64,000 nt of DNA from Amulumruptor sp947039275 (GTDB taxonomy: Bacteria > Bacteroidota > Bacteroidia > Bacteroidales > Muribaculaceae). Both the position numbers and the translations under genes were made by a program. Numbering within the stretch: the first letter of the stretch is position 1; each line of letters begins with the position of its first letter. Shown one piece after another: positions 1 through 8,823 of the stretch. Where the stretch lies: NCBI GenBank assembly GCA_947039275.1, contig CAMQYL010000003.1, forward strand, positions 59,297 to 123,296, in the 5' to 3' direction. The notes under the pieces were generated by a model. That model had not been told where the DNA came from, did no database searches, and saw nothing but the letters and a program-made list of their open reading frames with translations.

Positions 1-126
1 TTATCATCATATGCCCAGCAATCCGAATCTGAGATTAGGGACACAGCTTCACCAGCCGGGTCTGACACCCCATATACCTACCCTGACAGTTCAGCCACAC
101 GCAATCGTCGGAAGGCAACACAATCT
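1..126. other. Upstream region of ftsK, no gene seen
   Basis: I see no convincing gene, RNA or terminator in these bases. Open frames crossing this stretch run out of frame into ftsK and have no recognisable protein. It is either the leader of ftsK or the spacer after a gene to the left of the window. Confidence 0.4.
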
Positions 127-2658
127 ATGGCTGATAGATCAGACTCGAAGACGGCAGCTGTCAAACCCGCAAAATCACACGGGTTCACACGCCGTATATT
201 TGCAGATGGCAGAGCCAGGATGTTTGTCGGCATTGTGTTGATAATCATCGCGGTATATCTTACGATATCGACCATAGGGTATCTTACCACTGGCGCGGCG
301 GACCAGAGTGCCGTTACCAACAATTCATTATCTGCACTCGCCCAACAGGATGGTAGCGTCAAAAACGCCGGAGGTCCCGTGGGAGCTTGGGCATCTAACG
401 CCATTTTCTCATCCACTCTTGGCGTTGCAGGTTTCATAATGATATTCTACATCGGAGCTTTGGGTCTGACCCTGCTCAAGGTAATGAAATTCAAGTTCTG
501 GAATCTGACCGCCAAGTGCCTTGTATCCACTATAGCGGTATCCATCATACTTGGATTAGCGACGTATGACCACGAAGGATTCATATATTGGGGCGGCAAA
601 CACGGGTATTATATCAACAAACTTCTGATAGCGTACTCAGGCATAGTCGGTGCAATATCCATAAGCGTAATCATGGGTGCGCTGATGTTGCTGATTTTCC
701 TACCGTTCATACAGAACGCATGGAATTTCATCTACGTCCAGATCCAGAAACGCACTGCCCGCATCAAGGCTATGAAAGCCCGTCATGCAGCCCAGCATCC
801 TAAGGCTGTGACACCATCCGCATCAAAACCGGCAGAGAACATTTCAAACGACGACGAAGTTGCAGCTTCCGCTTCTCCCCTTTCCGAGGCAGATCCGTAT
901 GCCCAGGAGATGAAAATCGGAATAAATATACCATCATACGATATAACTGATTATCCGCAGACATCCACCATCGATTCCGCAGGTGAAACAGAAGATATCA
1001 AGGACAACATTGACGCTCCCGATGTCGATGCTGACGACACCACGCTCACCGATGCAACATCGGAACTCCTTTCTGAAGAACTTGTACCTGCTGCCACACC
1101 TACGGAGACATTCAGCATAAGCACAGGTGAAATTGAAGTGGCAAAAACAGTGGAACAGGAACCTTATGACCCTACAGCCAACCTGCCCCGCTTCCGCTTT
1201 CCCTCAATCGACTGCCTGATTGACCGCAAAATCAAGGAAAACAATGTGGACCTCGCCGAACAGGAAGAAAACAAGGAACGCATCACCAAGACCCTCAATG
1301 ATTACGGCATAGGCATCTCTCACATAGAAGCTACAGTCGGCCCGACCGTCACACTGTATGAAATCATCCCTGCCGAAGGCGTACGCATCGCTAAAATCAA
1401 GCGACTGGAAGATGATATCGCCCTCAGCCTGGCGGCTCTCGGCATACGCATCATCGCCCCCATACCCGGACGTGGCACCATAGGCATCGAAGTGCCCAAC
1501 AAAGAGCCTCAGACAGTATCCATGCGCTCAATCATCACATCGCGTGACTATCAGGAGTGCACGATGGAGCTGCCCATGGCGATGGGGTCAACTATTTCAG
1601 GCGATGTATTCATCGCGGATCTTACCAAGATGCCACATCTGCTCGTTGCCGGTGCTACCGGCATGGGTAAATCAGTAGGACTTAACGCCATCATTGCGTC
1701 TCTGCTCTATAAGAAGCATCCGGCTGAACTTAAATTTGTGCTGATTGACCCTAAGATGGTAGAATTCAGCCTCTACAGCCGAATTGAGAATCATTACCTT
1801 GCCAAACTTCCTGACGAGGATGAAGCCATCATTACTGATCCGTCAAAAGTAGTGACGACATTGAAGTCACTGTGCTTGCTCATGGATCAGCGATATGCCT
1901 TGCTCAAAGAGGCTAATCTCAGGAATATCAAGGAGTATAACGCCCGGTTCATACAGCGTCGGCTTAATCCCGAAAAGGGGCACCACTACATGCCCTACAT
2001 AGTGGTCATAGTCGATGAGTTTGCCGACCTTATAATGACAGCAGGCAAGGAAGTCGAGACTCCTATCGCCCGTATCGCCCAGAAAGCTCGAGCCGTAGGT
2101 ATGCACATGATTCTCGCCACTCAGCGTCCATCAACCAATGTCATCACAGGTATAATCAAAGCCAATTTCCCGGGGCGTGTGGCTTTCAGAGTGACACAGA
2201 TGGTCGACTCTCGTACCATCCTTGACCGACCTGGAGCCAACCAGCTCATTGGCAGAGGCGATATGCTTTTCTCGCGCGACGGAGAAATCTCACGTGTGCA
2301 GTGTGCATTCATCGACACCCCCGAGGTTGAGTCAATATGCGAGGAGATAGATATGCAGGCAGGCTACGAACATGCGTTTTATCTTCCCGAATGTCTCCCC
2401 GATGAAAGTGAAACGATATCTTCAGGCTCATTTGGCGAGCGGGATCCCCTGTTTGACGAAGCTGCAATGGCTGTACTTAGCTCAGGTGTCGCGTCGACAT
2501 CATCGCTCCAACGCCGTTTCTCCATCGGCTATAACCGTGCCGGAAAGATAATGGACCAGATGGAAGCTGCCGGTATCGTAGGTCCTTCACAAGGAGGCAA
2601 GCCCCGCCAGATTCTCATTGACCCGATGTCATTGGATGCCATACTGTCACAGAAGTGA
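127..2658 (+). CDS. ftsK: DNA translocase FtsK/SpoIIIE family
   Basis: Septum-anchored ATPase that pumps chromosomal DNA toward the daughter cells and activates XerCD dimer resolution. Four hydrophobic membrane helices lie at about residues 36-57, 88-115, 127-147 and 165-195. A low-complexity acidic linker follows (about 200-350), then the alpha/beta motor. The motor has Walker A GATGMGKS at 509-516 and Walker B ending in VDEF near 629-632. The C-terminal winged-helix gamma domain starts near 772 (DPLFDEAAMAV). At 843 residues it is full length for Bacteroidales FtsK. The ATG at 127 gives a basic cytosolic N-terminus before the first helix. The LolA-like gene follows after 57 bases, which suggests co-transcription. 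The family call is secure; DNA-recognition (KOPS) specificity cannot be read from the sequence. Confidence 0.96.
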   Translation: MADRSDSKTAAVKPAKSHGFTRRIFADGRARMFVGIVLIIIAVYLTISTIGYLTTGAADQSAVTNNSLSALAQQDGSVKNAGGPVGAWASNAIFSSTLGVAGFIMIFYIGALGLTLLKVMKFKFWNLTAKCLVSTIAVSIILGLATYDHEGFIYWGGKHGYYINKLLIAYSGIVGAISISVIMGALMLLIFLPFIQNAWNFIYVQIQKRTARIKAMKARHAAQHPKAVTPSASKPAENISNDDEVAASASPLSEADPYAQEMKIGINIPSYDITDYPQTSTIDSAGETEDIKDNIDAPDVDADDTTLTDATSELLSEELVPAATPTETFSISTGEIEVAKTVEQEPYDPTANLPRFRFPSIDCLIDRKIKENNVDLAEQEENKERITKTLNDYGIGISHIEATVGPTVTLYEIIPAEGVRIAKIKRLEDDIALSLAALGIRIIAPIPGRGTIGIEVPNKEPQTVSMRSIITSRDYQECTMELPMAMGSTISGDVFIADLTKMPHLLVAGATGMGKSVGLNAIIASLLYKKHPAELKFVLIDPKMVEFSLYSRIENHYLAKLPDEDEAIITDPSKVVTTLKSLCLLMDQRYALLKEANLRNIKEYNARFIQRRLNPEKGHHYMPYIVVIVDEFADLIMTAGKEVETPIARIAQKARAVGMHMILATQRPSTNVITGIIKANFPGRVAFRVTQMVDSRTILDRPGANQLIGRGDMLFSRDGEISRVQCAFIDTPEVESICEEIDMQAGYEHAFYLPECLPDESETISSGSFGERDPLFDEAAMAVLSSGVASTSSLQRRFSIGYNRAGKIMDQMEAAGIVGPSQGGKPRQILIDPMSLDAILSQK

Positions 2659-2715
2659 CATCAGCTGGAGCCATCGGAATATATAACTTTTCACTTACAG
2701 AACTGTTAATACAAC

Positions 2716-3345
2716 ATGAACAAGTCATACAGCACCATATTGCGCATACTGACCATCATCATGTGTCTATGCGCCACGGACATCTACGCTGCCAATGATG
2801 CCACAAAACTGTTGGATCAATCCGCTGCAAAAATCAAGGGAGCTAAAAGCATCAGTGCCTCATATACACTCCACTCTGGAGGCAATGACATTAAAGGCAC
2901 AATATTGCTTGCAGGAAATAAATTCACTACCACCAACAATGCCATGACCACATGGTATGACGGCACCACACAGTGGACTTACGCACCATCCACTGGCGAA
3001 GTAAACATCATCGAACCGACCGACGAGGAGCTTGCAGCCACCAATCCGCTTGCCATCATCAGTGGGCTCAGGAAGCAGTACACTTCATCGGTCATCAAAA
3101 GTTCCCCGGGATTCCGCACCATCTTGCTGAAAGCGATAAGCAAGAACAATGACTGGACCCAAATCACCATCACTCTCAAATCCTCTACCCTGCTGCCCAC
3201 GGCTATCAATATCAAAGGACGCGATGGCAGCGAAACACGCATATCCATACCCACCTTGCAGATCCGCAACACCCCGGTAAGCGACAATACATTTCGCTTT
3301 GACCGCAAGAAATATCCTAAAGCCAAAGTCGTGGATCTGAGATAA
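2716..3345 (+). CDS. lolA: LolA-like outer-membrane lipoprotein carrier protein
   Basis: Periplasmic chaperone that shuttles lipoproteins from the inner-membrane Lol ABC exporter to the outer membrane. The 209-residue product starts with a signal peptide (about residues 1-25, ending TDIYA). The rest fits the LolA/LppX half-barrel: an early helix with DQSAAKIKGAKSISASY, then beta strands including WYDGTTQWTYAP and late FRFDRKKYPKAKVVDLR. The order ftsK-lolA is common in Bacteroidales, which strengthens the call. It lies 57 bases after ftsK and 29 before trxB, so probably one operon. A LolD-like ATPase occurs separately at 20321. The fold assignment is good; true Lol function is inferred from family and context. 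Confidence 0.82.
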   Translation: MNKSYSTILRILTIIMCLCATDIYAANDATKLLDQSAAKIKGAKSISASYTLHSGGNDIKGTILLAGNKFTTTNNAMTTWYDGTTQWTYAPSTGEVNIIEPTDEELAATNPLAIISGLRKQYTSSVIKSSPGFRTILLKAISKNNDWTQITITLKSSTLLPTAINIKGRDGSETRISIPTLQIRNTPVSDNTFRFDRKKYPKAKVVDLR

Positions 3346-3374
3346 ATCTGCCAAATCTATTAAAAATATCAATC

Positions 3375-4331
3375 ATGGAAACAAACAAAACCCACTGCCT
3401 CATAATCGGTTCCGGACCTGCCGGATACACTGCTGCCATATATGCCTCTCGTGCCAACCTCAGCCCTATTGTGTACGAGGGTAGCCAGCCTGGGGGACAA
3501 TTGACCACAACATCAGAAGTAGAAAATTTCCCTGGTTATCCTGAAGGCATCCAGGGACCGGAACTGATGGATGACCTGCGCAAACAGTCAGCAAAAGTAG
3601 GAGCAGACCTGAGATTTGGCGAAGTAGTAAAAGTCGATTTCTCTAAGCGTCCTTTTGAAGCCACGATTTCTGACGGTCGCACCATACTATCAGATACCGT
3701 CATAATAGCCACAGGCGCATCAGCCAAATATCTTGGACTTGAGGACGAGGAAAAATTCAAAGGTCTCGGAGTGTCGGCATGCGCCACATGTGACGGTTTT
3801 TTCTATCGCGGACGAAAAGTGGCTGTAGTAGGCGGTGGCGACACAGCCTGTGAGGAGGCTTTGTATCTGTCCAATCTCGCATCAGAGGTATATCTGATTG
3901 TCCGCAAGAACTTCCTGAGGGCATCAAAAGCCATGCAGCAGCGTGTCAACGACAAGAACAATATACATATCCTCTATAATACCAACACCGTCGGTCTGTA
4001 TGGTGAAGAGGTGCTTGAAGGCGCCACTCTGATCGAACACAAAGGAGAAGAAAACGAACGTATCTATGAGCTGCCTATAGACGGTTTTTTCCTCGCCATC
4101 GGGCATCAACCTAACACCGATCTTTTCAAAGAGATACTTGAGCTGGATGCCAACGGCTATATCATCACGTCAACCCCATCGACAGTCACCAGTATCCCAG
4201 GTGTATTTGCAGCAGGCGATGTCGCCGATCCGCATTATCAGCAGGCTGTGGTAGCAGCAGCTTCAGGCTGTAAGGCGGCTCTTGACGCTGAGGAGTTTAT
4301 CATGCTCAACGGCTCTGTAATACCATCATAA
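3375..4331 (+). CDS. trxB: Thioredoxin reductase (NADPH)
   Basis: Flavoprotein that reduces thioredoxin with NADPH in the cytosol. The N-terminal FAD-binding Rossmann motif is GSGPAGYTAAIY near residues 12-23. The redox-active disulfide is CATC at 136-139. The NADPH-binding GGGDTACEEALY follows near residue 154, and the C-terminal FAD motif GVFAAGDVAD near 275. The 318-residue length is typical of low-molecular-weight TrxB. It lies 29 bases after the lolA-like gene and only 2 bases before the merR gene. All catalytic landmarks are present; nothing is unusual. Confidence 0.96.
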   Translation: METNKTHCLIIGSGPAGYTAAIYASRANLSPIVYEGSQPGGQLTTTSEVENFPGYPEGIQGPELMDDLRKQSAKVGADLRFGEVVKVDFSKRPFEATISDGRTILSDTVIIATGASAKYLGLEDEEKFKGLGVSACATCDGFFYRGRKVAVVGGGDTACEEALYLSNLASEVYLIVRKNFLRASKAMQQRVNDKNNIHILYNTNTVGLYGEEVLEGATLIEHKGEENERIYELPIDGFFLAIGHQPNTDLFKEILELDANGYIITSTPSTVTSIPGVFAAGDVADPHYQQAVVAAASGCKAALDAEEFIMLNGSVIPS

Positions 4332-4333
4332 GT

Positions 4334-4660
4334 ATGGATGACATTACAGAAAAAAGATTTTACAAAACATCAGAAGTAGCCGGGATTCTTAATATCCCGG
4401 CTACTACATTACGATATTGGGAGTCGGAGTTTCCAAGACTGTCGCCACGCCGCACACGCTCGGGGCAGCGGCTCTATACACCTGCCGACATCCGCAAGGT
4501 AGAGATGATCAACTACCTTCTCAAAGAGAAAGGGCTGAAAATCGAAGCCGCCAAAGCATACCTCAAAGACAACCCTACAGGACATACCAAAGAAGCAGAA
4601 GTAGTGATGCGGCTGCGTGACATCAAGAACGCATTAGAGTCACTTCTTGGCAGCCTATGA
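4334..4660 (+). CDS. Small MerR-family transcriptional regulator
   Basis: DNA-binding protein of 108 residues, essentially only the MerR winged helix. The helix-turn-helix and wing read KTSEVAGILNIPATTLRYW then GQRLYTPADIRKVEMINYL. There is no C-terminal effector domain and no metal-binding cysteines. Short MerR proteins of this kind are common in Bacteroidetes and their signal is usually unknown. The start lies 2 bases after the trxB stop, so translation is probably coupled, which hints at a link to redox but proves nothing. It could regulate its own operon or act on a distant target. Confidence 0.88.
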   Translation: MDDITEKRFYKTSEVAGILNIPATTLRYWESEFPRLSPRRTRSGQRLYTPADIRKVEMINYLLKEKGLKIEAAKAYLKDNPTGHTKEAEVVMRLRDIKNALESLLGSL

Positions 4661-4741
4661 CAGCAGACATCAGCTTTTGAACTAATTATAGCAGCAAACG
4701 TTTTTAATGTATATTCGTTTCATCTATAATCATGTACAGAT

Positions 4742-5368
4742 ATGAAGAAGCTGATTTTATTTGCAACTGCTCTTCTGGCTCTTGCCACCACAAGTTGCAG
4801 CCAGTTTTCTCTCGTCAACAGCGAGACATATAATAACGCCAATCTGGCGCAATATCATACTTTCCGCATAGTCACTCCTGCTGACGGGCATATGATTCCA
4901 GGGATGCAGATGGTGACATACTACAACATCGCCGCTGCAATCCGCGAGCAGATGATCGAACGAGGTTTCGTTGAGGACTCCACGAGCAATCTCCTTGTCA
5001 ACATAGCCCTTACCGTAAAGAACGAAATCTCTACCGAACCTGTCCTACCACCCGCCTACATGCCATATGCCGGTCCGATGTACAACGGGCTATACCCGTT
5101 CTACATGTATCCCTACGGTTACTGGAACAACTACTATTCAGCTTATTATAGCAATGCGCAGGTAATAACCGGCATATATAAAGAAGGAGTCCTGACCATG
5201 GATATGGTCAACATTAAAGACCAGTTACCACTGTTTAGTGCCTCCGTAGCCACCATCCTCAATCAGGGCAGCGGACAGTTCAGGAACCTCAACGAAATCA
5301 GCCAGGCTGTCTCTACTCTGTTCTCCAAATTCCCGGTGCCTCTGCTGCCGCAGTATAAAAACAAATAA
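4742..5368 (+). CDS. DUF4136-type lipoprotein
   Basis: Predicted lipoprotein of 208 residues. The signal peptide ends in the lipobox ATTSC with the modified cysteine at residue 19. The early YNNANLAQYHTFRI segment and the central amphipathic region LVNIALTVKNEI resemble DUF4136 proteins, whose role is unknown. A Tyr/Pro/Met-rich stretch (about residues 100-140) is unusual and probably a surface loop. The gene has 81 bases of spacer before it, and a weak promoter-like TATATTCG at 4710-4717. It is followed after 30 bases by the exported hydrolase. Location in the envelope is well supported; function is not known. Confidence 0.72.
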   Translation: MKKLILFATALLALATTSCSQFSLVNSETYNNANLAQYHTFRIVTPADGHMIPGMQMVTYYNIAAAIREQMIERGFVEDSTSNLLVNIALTVKNEISTEPVLPPAYMPYAGPMYNGLYPFYMYPYGYWNNYYSAYYSNAQVITGIYKEGVLTMDMVNIKDQLPLFSASVATILNQGSGQFRNLNEISQAVSTLFSKFPVPLLPQYKNK

Positions 5369-5398
5369 TCACTTAAACGCTATTCCCCATACACCTCT

Positions 5399-6433
5399 AT
5401 GCGACCAAACAGATTATTGGTTACATTGATTACGATTGCAGCCGCACAAATTCTGTGGCTGCAATCGGCATTTTCCCAGCAGGCATACCGCTCTTGGGCA
5501 CCTGATATATTGGGCGACGGTCTGGAGATGCATTATGTGAAGCATCCCAATGACTACGACGGACATGTACGCTCGACCATAATACGCAAACTCTGTATCA
5601 ACGATACAGCCTCGCGTGGCGTACTGTATATCCACGGTTTTAATGACTACTTCTTCAATAGCGAGATGGCAGATGAATTTGTCAATCACGGATATGATTT
5701 CTATGCGGTGGATCTAAGAAAATACGGACGTTCGATTATCAAGGGACAACCCAAGTTTGACACACGCGACCTTAAGGAATACTTCCCCGACATAGATTCG
5801 GCTCTCGTCACGATGAAACAGTCCGGACTTAAGGAAATAGTCCTCATGGGACATAGCACCGGAGGTCTGATAGCATCATATTACCTTGCCTCCAAGTCCA
5901 ATCCGGTGAGGATAAATGCACTGATACTCAACTCGCCTTTCCTTGACTGGAATCTCGGAAAAATCGAATGGCTTGTGCCGGCTGTTTCGGCACTCGGCTA
6001 TGTGTTTCCTGGGACTCCCATACCACAAAGCAAATCCACAGCCTACGGCGAAAGCCTTCTGAAAGGATATAAGGGCGAATGGAATTACGACACCCAGTGG
6101 AAACTCCTGCAAAGCCCGACAGTCACAGCCGGATGGGTACGTGCTGTTGACAAAGCACAAAGCTACCTCCACTCGGGAGTGCATACCATCAGCATACCCA
6201 TATTGCTCATGTATAGCGCGCGGAGTCTTACAGTAGATGACTGGACTCCTGAATGCCAGAATGCCGATATTGTGCTTGATGCCGGTGAAATCAAGCGATA
6301 TGGGCTGCTTTTGGGAAGCGATGTGACATGTGTGAAAGTCAATGGTGGTCTGCATGACCTGCTGCTGTCAAAAAAAAGCTTAAGAATACCTCTGTATAAT
6401 GAAATATTCGTTTGGTTAGACAAACACCTGTGA
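5399..6433 (+). CDS. Exported alpha/beta hydrolase (serine aminopeptidase/lysophospholipase-like)
   Basis: Hydrolase of 344 residues with an N-terminal signal peptide (about 1-26, ending SAFSQ), so it probably acts in the periplasm or at the surface. The fold is shown by the oxyanion segment GVLYIHGFNDYFF near residue 79, the nucleophile elbow GHSTGG with Ser153, and a late His in GGLHDLLLS that completes the triad. The acid is probably in the DAGEIKRYG region or just before it. The sequence resembles the Hydrolase_4 (monoglyceride lipase/lysophospholipase) group. The substrate cannot be told; lipid ester and peptide are both possible. It lies 30 bases after the DUF4136 lipoprotein gene. Confidence 0.8.
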   Translation: MRPNRLLVTLITIAAAQILWLQSAFSQQAYRSWAPDILGDGLEMHYVKHPNDYDGHVRSTIIRKLCINDTASRGVLYIHGFNDYFFNSEMADEFVNHGYDFYAVDLRKYGRSIIKGQPKFDTRDLKEYFPDIDSALVTMKQSGLKEIVLMGHSTGGLIASYYLASKSNPVRINALILNSPFLDWNLGKIEWLVPAVSALGYVFPGTPIPQSKSTAYGESLLKGYKGEWNYDTQWKLLQSPTVTAGWVRAVDKAQSYLHSGVHTISIPILLMYSARSLTVDDWTPECQNADIVLDAGEIKRYGLLLGSDVTCVKVNGGLHDLLLSKKSLRIPLYNEIFVWLDKHL

Positions 6434-6507
6434 ACTATACCTCTCTGCTATATGTTTAATAGGTATAATGACTAAAACGAATAATCAACCATAAAAAGCA
6501 TCTTATT

Positions 6508-6657
6508 ATGGATAAGAACAAAGAACCTAAAATACAGCCTGAGGATGAATACCGCGGAGTGACGGTAAATCAGGCAGATGATGAAAAGGTCACCCCCAAG
6601 ATGGTCAAAGAGGATGTAAAGGAACTCAACAACAATCCTCATAGCGAGGGCCTCTAA
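6508..6657 (+). CDS. Small acidic hypothetical protein, 49 aa
   Basis: Short reading frame of 49 residues beginning MDKNKEPKIQPEDEYRG and ending NNPHSEGL. It is strongly charged and has no hydrophobic segment, so it should be a soluble, probably disordered peptide. Support for it being real: an ATG after an AT-rich leader, a clean stop, amino-acid use unlike random sequence, and a terminator-like hairpin 34 bases downstream. I do not recognise a family. It could be a small regulatory or stress peptide; that is speculation. Confidence 0.55.
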   Translation: MDKNKEPKIQPEDEYRGVTVNQADDEKVTPKMVKEDVKELNNNPHSEGL

Positions 6658-6690
6658 CCTGACATTTTCATTTTTCACAATATAGACTTT

Positions 6691-6745
6691 AAGCCCTGTG
6701 GCGGATATTGACGGAGTATTCCCCAATATTTCCTCAGGGCTTTTT
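6691..6745 (+). terminator. Rho-independent terminator-like hairpin
   Basis: AAGCCCTG (6691-6698) pairs with CAGGGCTT (6735-6742), with a second inner stem ATATTG/CAATAT (6705-6710 with 6724-6729), followed by a T run. It closes the plus-strand transcript ending with the 49-residue gene. Confidence 0.7.
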
Positions 6746-6782
6746 ATATGCCGGATTTAGAGCATGTATCATGAATATTACC

Positions 6783-6790
6783 TAAATTTG
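6783..6790 (+). promoter_or_regulatory. Bacteroidales -7 box TAAATTTG
   Basis: Exact match to the TAnnTTTG consensus, 17 bases before the GT2 start at 6808. The implied leader is only about 14 bases. Confidence 0.55.
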
Positions 6791-6807
6791 CATCAGAGTT
6801 TCAATGG

Positions 6808-7671
6808 ATGAAAATGGATAAGGTATCGGGTCATCACACTGCATTGCCGTTGGTCAGCGTAATCATCCCATCGGGTGATTCACACGCCACTATCAAGGCT
6901 GCTATTGACAGCGTGTTGGCTCAGTCCTATATTCCCATAGAAATCATCGTGGTGCTCAACGGAGAGGTCGGCGTAACCCCCTCTATCATATCAGGCTACA
7001 AGGGTATCAATACTTTCCGTCTTCCCGAAGCAAATGCTTATGAGGCACGTGCCTATGGGGCATCGATGGCTAAGGGTCAATATCTCCTTTATCTTGATGC
7101 CGATGACTGTCTGCACAAAGATGCAGTCATGAGGGCTGTAACAACAGCGTTGGCAAACTCTGCCGATATAGTCCAACTGCGACTGGTACAATTCGCTCGA
7201 AAAGCCGGCATCAATTTCCATTGGCGTTTCCCATGTCGCTATGATACTGCCGATGCTTTTAGAGGCATAGTTGCCGACCATACCATCTTTAACCCCGGTA
7301 TCCCTGCCAAACTCTACCGCCGTAGCCTTATAGCAACCTTTCCTGACATCAACTACAAAGGATTTTGGGGCGAAGACAGGCTATTCAATATGCTCGTTTT
7401 CTCAGGCAGACCTAAAGTCATATTTGCCCCGGAGTCTATCTATTACTACAGATATGGCGGAAGGAGCCGCGACATGACACGTAAAGGACTTGCTGAAGAA
7501 ATCTGCGAAGTCAAAAACATACAGATTGAATATCTACGCACCAACAACCTTCAATCATATATCTCCGATGTAGAGCGCGAACATCGCTTCTTGCTGGAAG
7601 CGATCGAGCGATATAAATCACCTGATATACTTCTCCGATTGAAATTATTGATTGCCCGATTATTGTCATAG
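6808..7671 (+). CDS. Family 2 glycosyltransferase
   Basis: Cytosolic or membrane-associated GT-A sugar transferase of 287 residues. It starts with the typical VSVIIPSGDSHATIKAAIDS (near 13), then the metal/nucleotide-sugar motif DADD at 97-100 within LYLDADDCLH. An acceptor-side GEDRLFN motif lies near 190. It is immediately followed by a DegT-type aminotransferase 15 bases downstream. This suggests the pair contributes an amino- or deoxysugar to a surface glycan, lipid A or an O-antigen-like structure. Donor and acceptor are not predictable. ATG 6808 is used; ATG 6814 two codons later is also possible. Confidence 0.9.
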   Translation: MKMDKVSGHHTALPLVSVIIPSGDSHATIKAAIDSVLAQSYIPIEIIVVLNGEVGVTPSIISGYKGINTFRLPEANAYEARAYGASMAKGQYLLYLDADDCLHKDAVMRAVTTALANSADIVQLRLVQFARKAGINFHWRFPCRYDTADAFRGIVADHTIFNPGIPAKLYRRSLIATFPDINYKGFWGEDRLFNMLVFSGRPKVIFAPESIYYYRYGGRSRDMTRKGLAEEICEVKNIQIEYLRTNNLQSYISDVEREHRFLLEAIERYKSPDILLRLKLLIARLLS

Positions 7672-7686
7672 ACTCATCATATAGAT

Positions 7687-8823
7687 ATGGACGAAAAAAT
7701 CATGCTGTCGCTGCCTCATATGGGAGGCAATGAAATGAAATGGATCAACCGTGCATTTGCCGACAACTGGGTAGTGCCCTTGGGTCCTAACGTCGATGAA
7801 TTCGAACAACAATTAGCCGAATATCTCCACCATGAACATGTCGTAGCATTATCATCTGGGACATCAGCGATACACCTGGGGCTGGTGATGCTCGGAGTGT
7901 CGAAAGATGATGAGGTCATATGTCAATCGCTGACATTTTCAGCCAGTGCCAACCCTGTGGTCTATTGCGGTGCGACCCCCGTGTTCGTCGACAGCGAACC
8001 GTCTACGTGGAACATGGATGCATCCCTAATGGAGGAAGCCATCAAAGACCGCATAGCCCGAAAAGGCAAAGCCCCCAAAGCAATAATAGTAGTGCATCTC
8101 TACGGGATGCCTACTAATATGGACGAAATACTATCTATCGCCTACAAGTATGGTATACCTGTACTTGAAGACGCAGCCGAGGGATTAGGAAGCACCTATA
8201 AAAATCATAAAGCGGGCACACTGGGTACCTATGGGGCATTGAGCTTTAACGGCAACAAAATCATAACCACATCGGGAGGAGGGGCATTGATATGCCCGAC
8301 TGCCGAAGCCGCTGCAAAAGTCAAATTCTATGCCACCCAATCACGCGAGAACCGTCCCTACTACTATCACAAGGAGCTGGGATATAACTACCGCATGAGC
8401 AATATCTGTGCCGGCATAGGATGCGGCCAAATGGAAGTGCTCCCTGACCGTGTGCGTCGTCGTCGTGAGATTCATGCGCTCTATGCATCTTTGCTGGGCG
8501 ATATTGACGGCATCTCGATCCATGACAATCCGTCTGCGGCATATGATTCAAACTTCTGGCTGTCTACCATGCAAATCAGCCCAGCCACAGGCATAACGCC
8601 TGAAGACCTGCGCCAGCATCTATTGCATCATAATATCGAAGGGCGTCTGCTATGGCGTCCGATGCACATGCAGCCATTTTTCTCTGACGCACCTAACTAC
8701 CAGAACGGTGTATCTGCCAACCTGTTTGAACGCGGATTCTGCCTCCCGAGCGGATCCATACTGACGGACGCTCAGATCCAACGTGTGGCATCAGAAATCC
8801 GCAATCTGTTCGCCTTAAAGTGA
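7687..8823 (+). CDS. DegT/DnrJ/EryC1/StrS sugar aminotransferase
   Basis: PLP-dependent enzyme of 378 residues that converts a nucleotide-linked keto-sugar to an amino-sugar for surface glycans. Landmarks: the LSSGTSAIHLGL segment (near 57-68) that holds the PLP phosphate, the EDAAEGLGS segment with the PLP ring-stacking/aspartate region, and the Schiff-base lysine K191 in SFNGNKIITTSGGG. The early LPHMGGNEMKWINRAF is also typical. It is 15 bases after the GT2 gene. Its 3' end overlaps the convergent menE by 9 bases (8815-8823). Sugar specificity (for example pyridoxamine-dependent bacillosamine or perosamine type) cannot be assigned. Confidence 0.92.
   Translation: MDEKIMLSLPHMGGNEMKWINRAFADNWVVPLGPNVDEFEQQLAEYLHHEHVVALSSGTSAIHLGLVMLGVSKDDEVICQSLTFSASANPVVYCGATPVFVDSEPSTWNMDASLMEEAIKDRIARKGKAPKAIIVVHLYGMPTNMDEILSIAYKYGIPVLEDAAEGLGSTYKNHKAGTLGTYGALSFNGNKIITTSGGGALICPTAEAAAKVKFYATQSRENRPYYYHKELGYNYRMSNICAGIGCGQMEVLPDRVRRRREIHALYASLLGDIDGISIHDNPSAAYDSNFWLSTMQISPATGITPEDLRQHLLHHNIEGRLLWRPMHMQPFFSDAPNYQNGVSANLFERGFCLPSGSILTDAQIQRVASEIRNLFALK

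Noticed and set aside
11..241. Open frame (76 aa) before ftsK
   Set aside because: Runs out of frame into ftsK and has no recognisable sequence.
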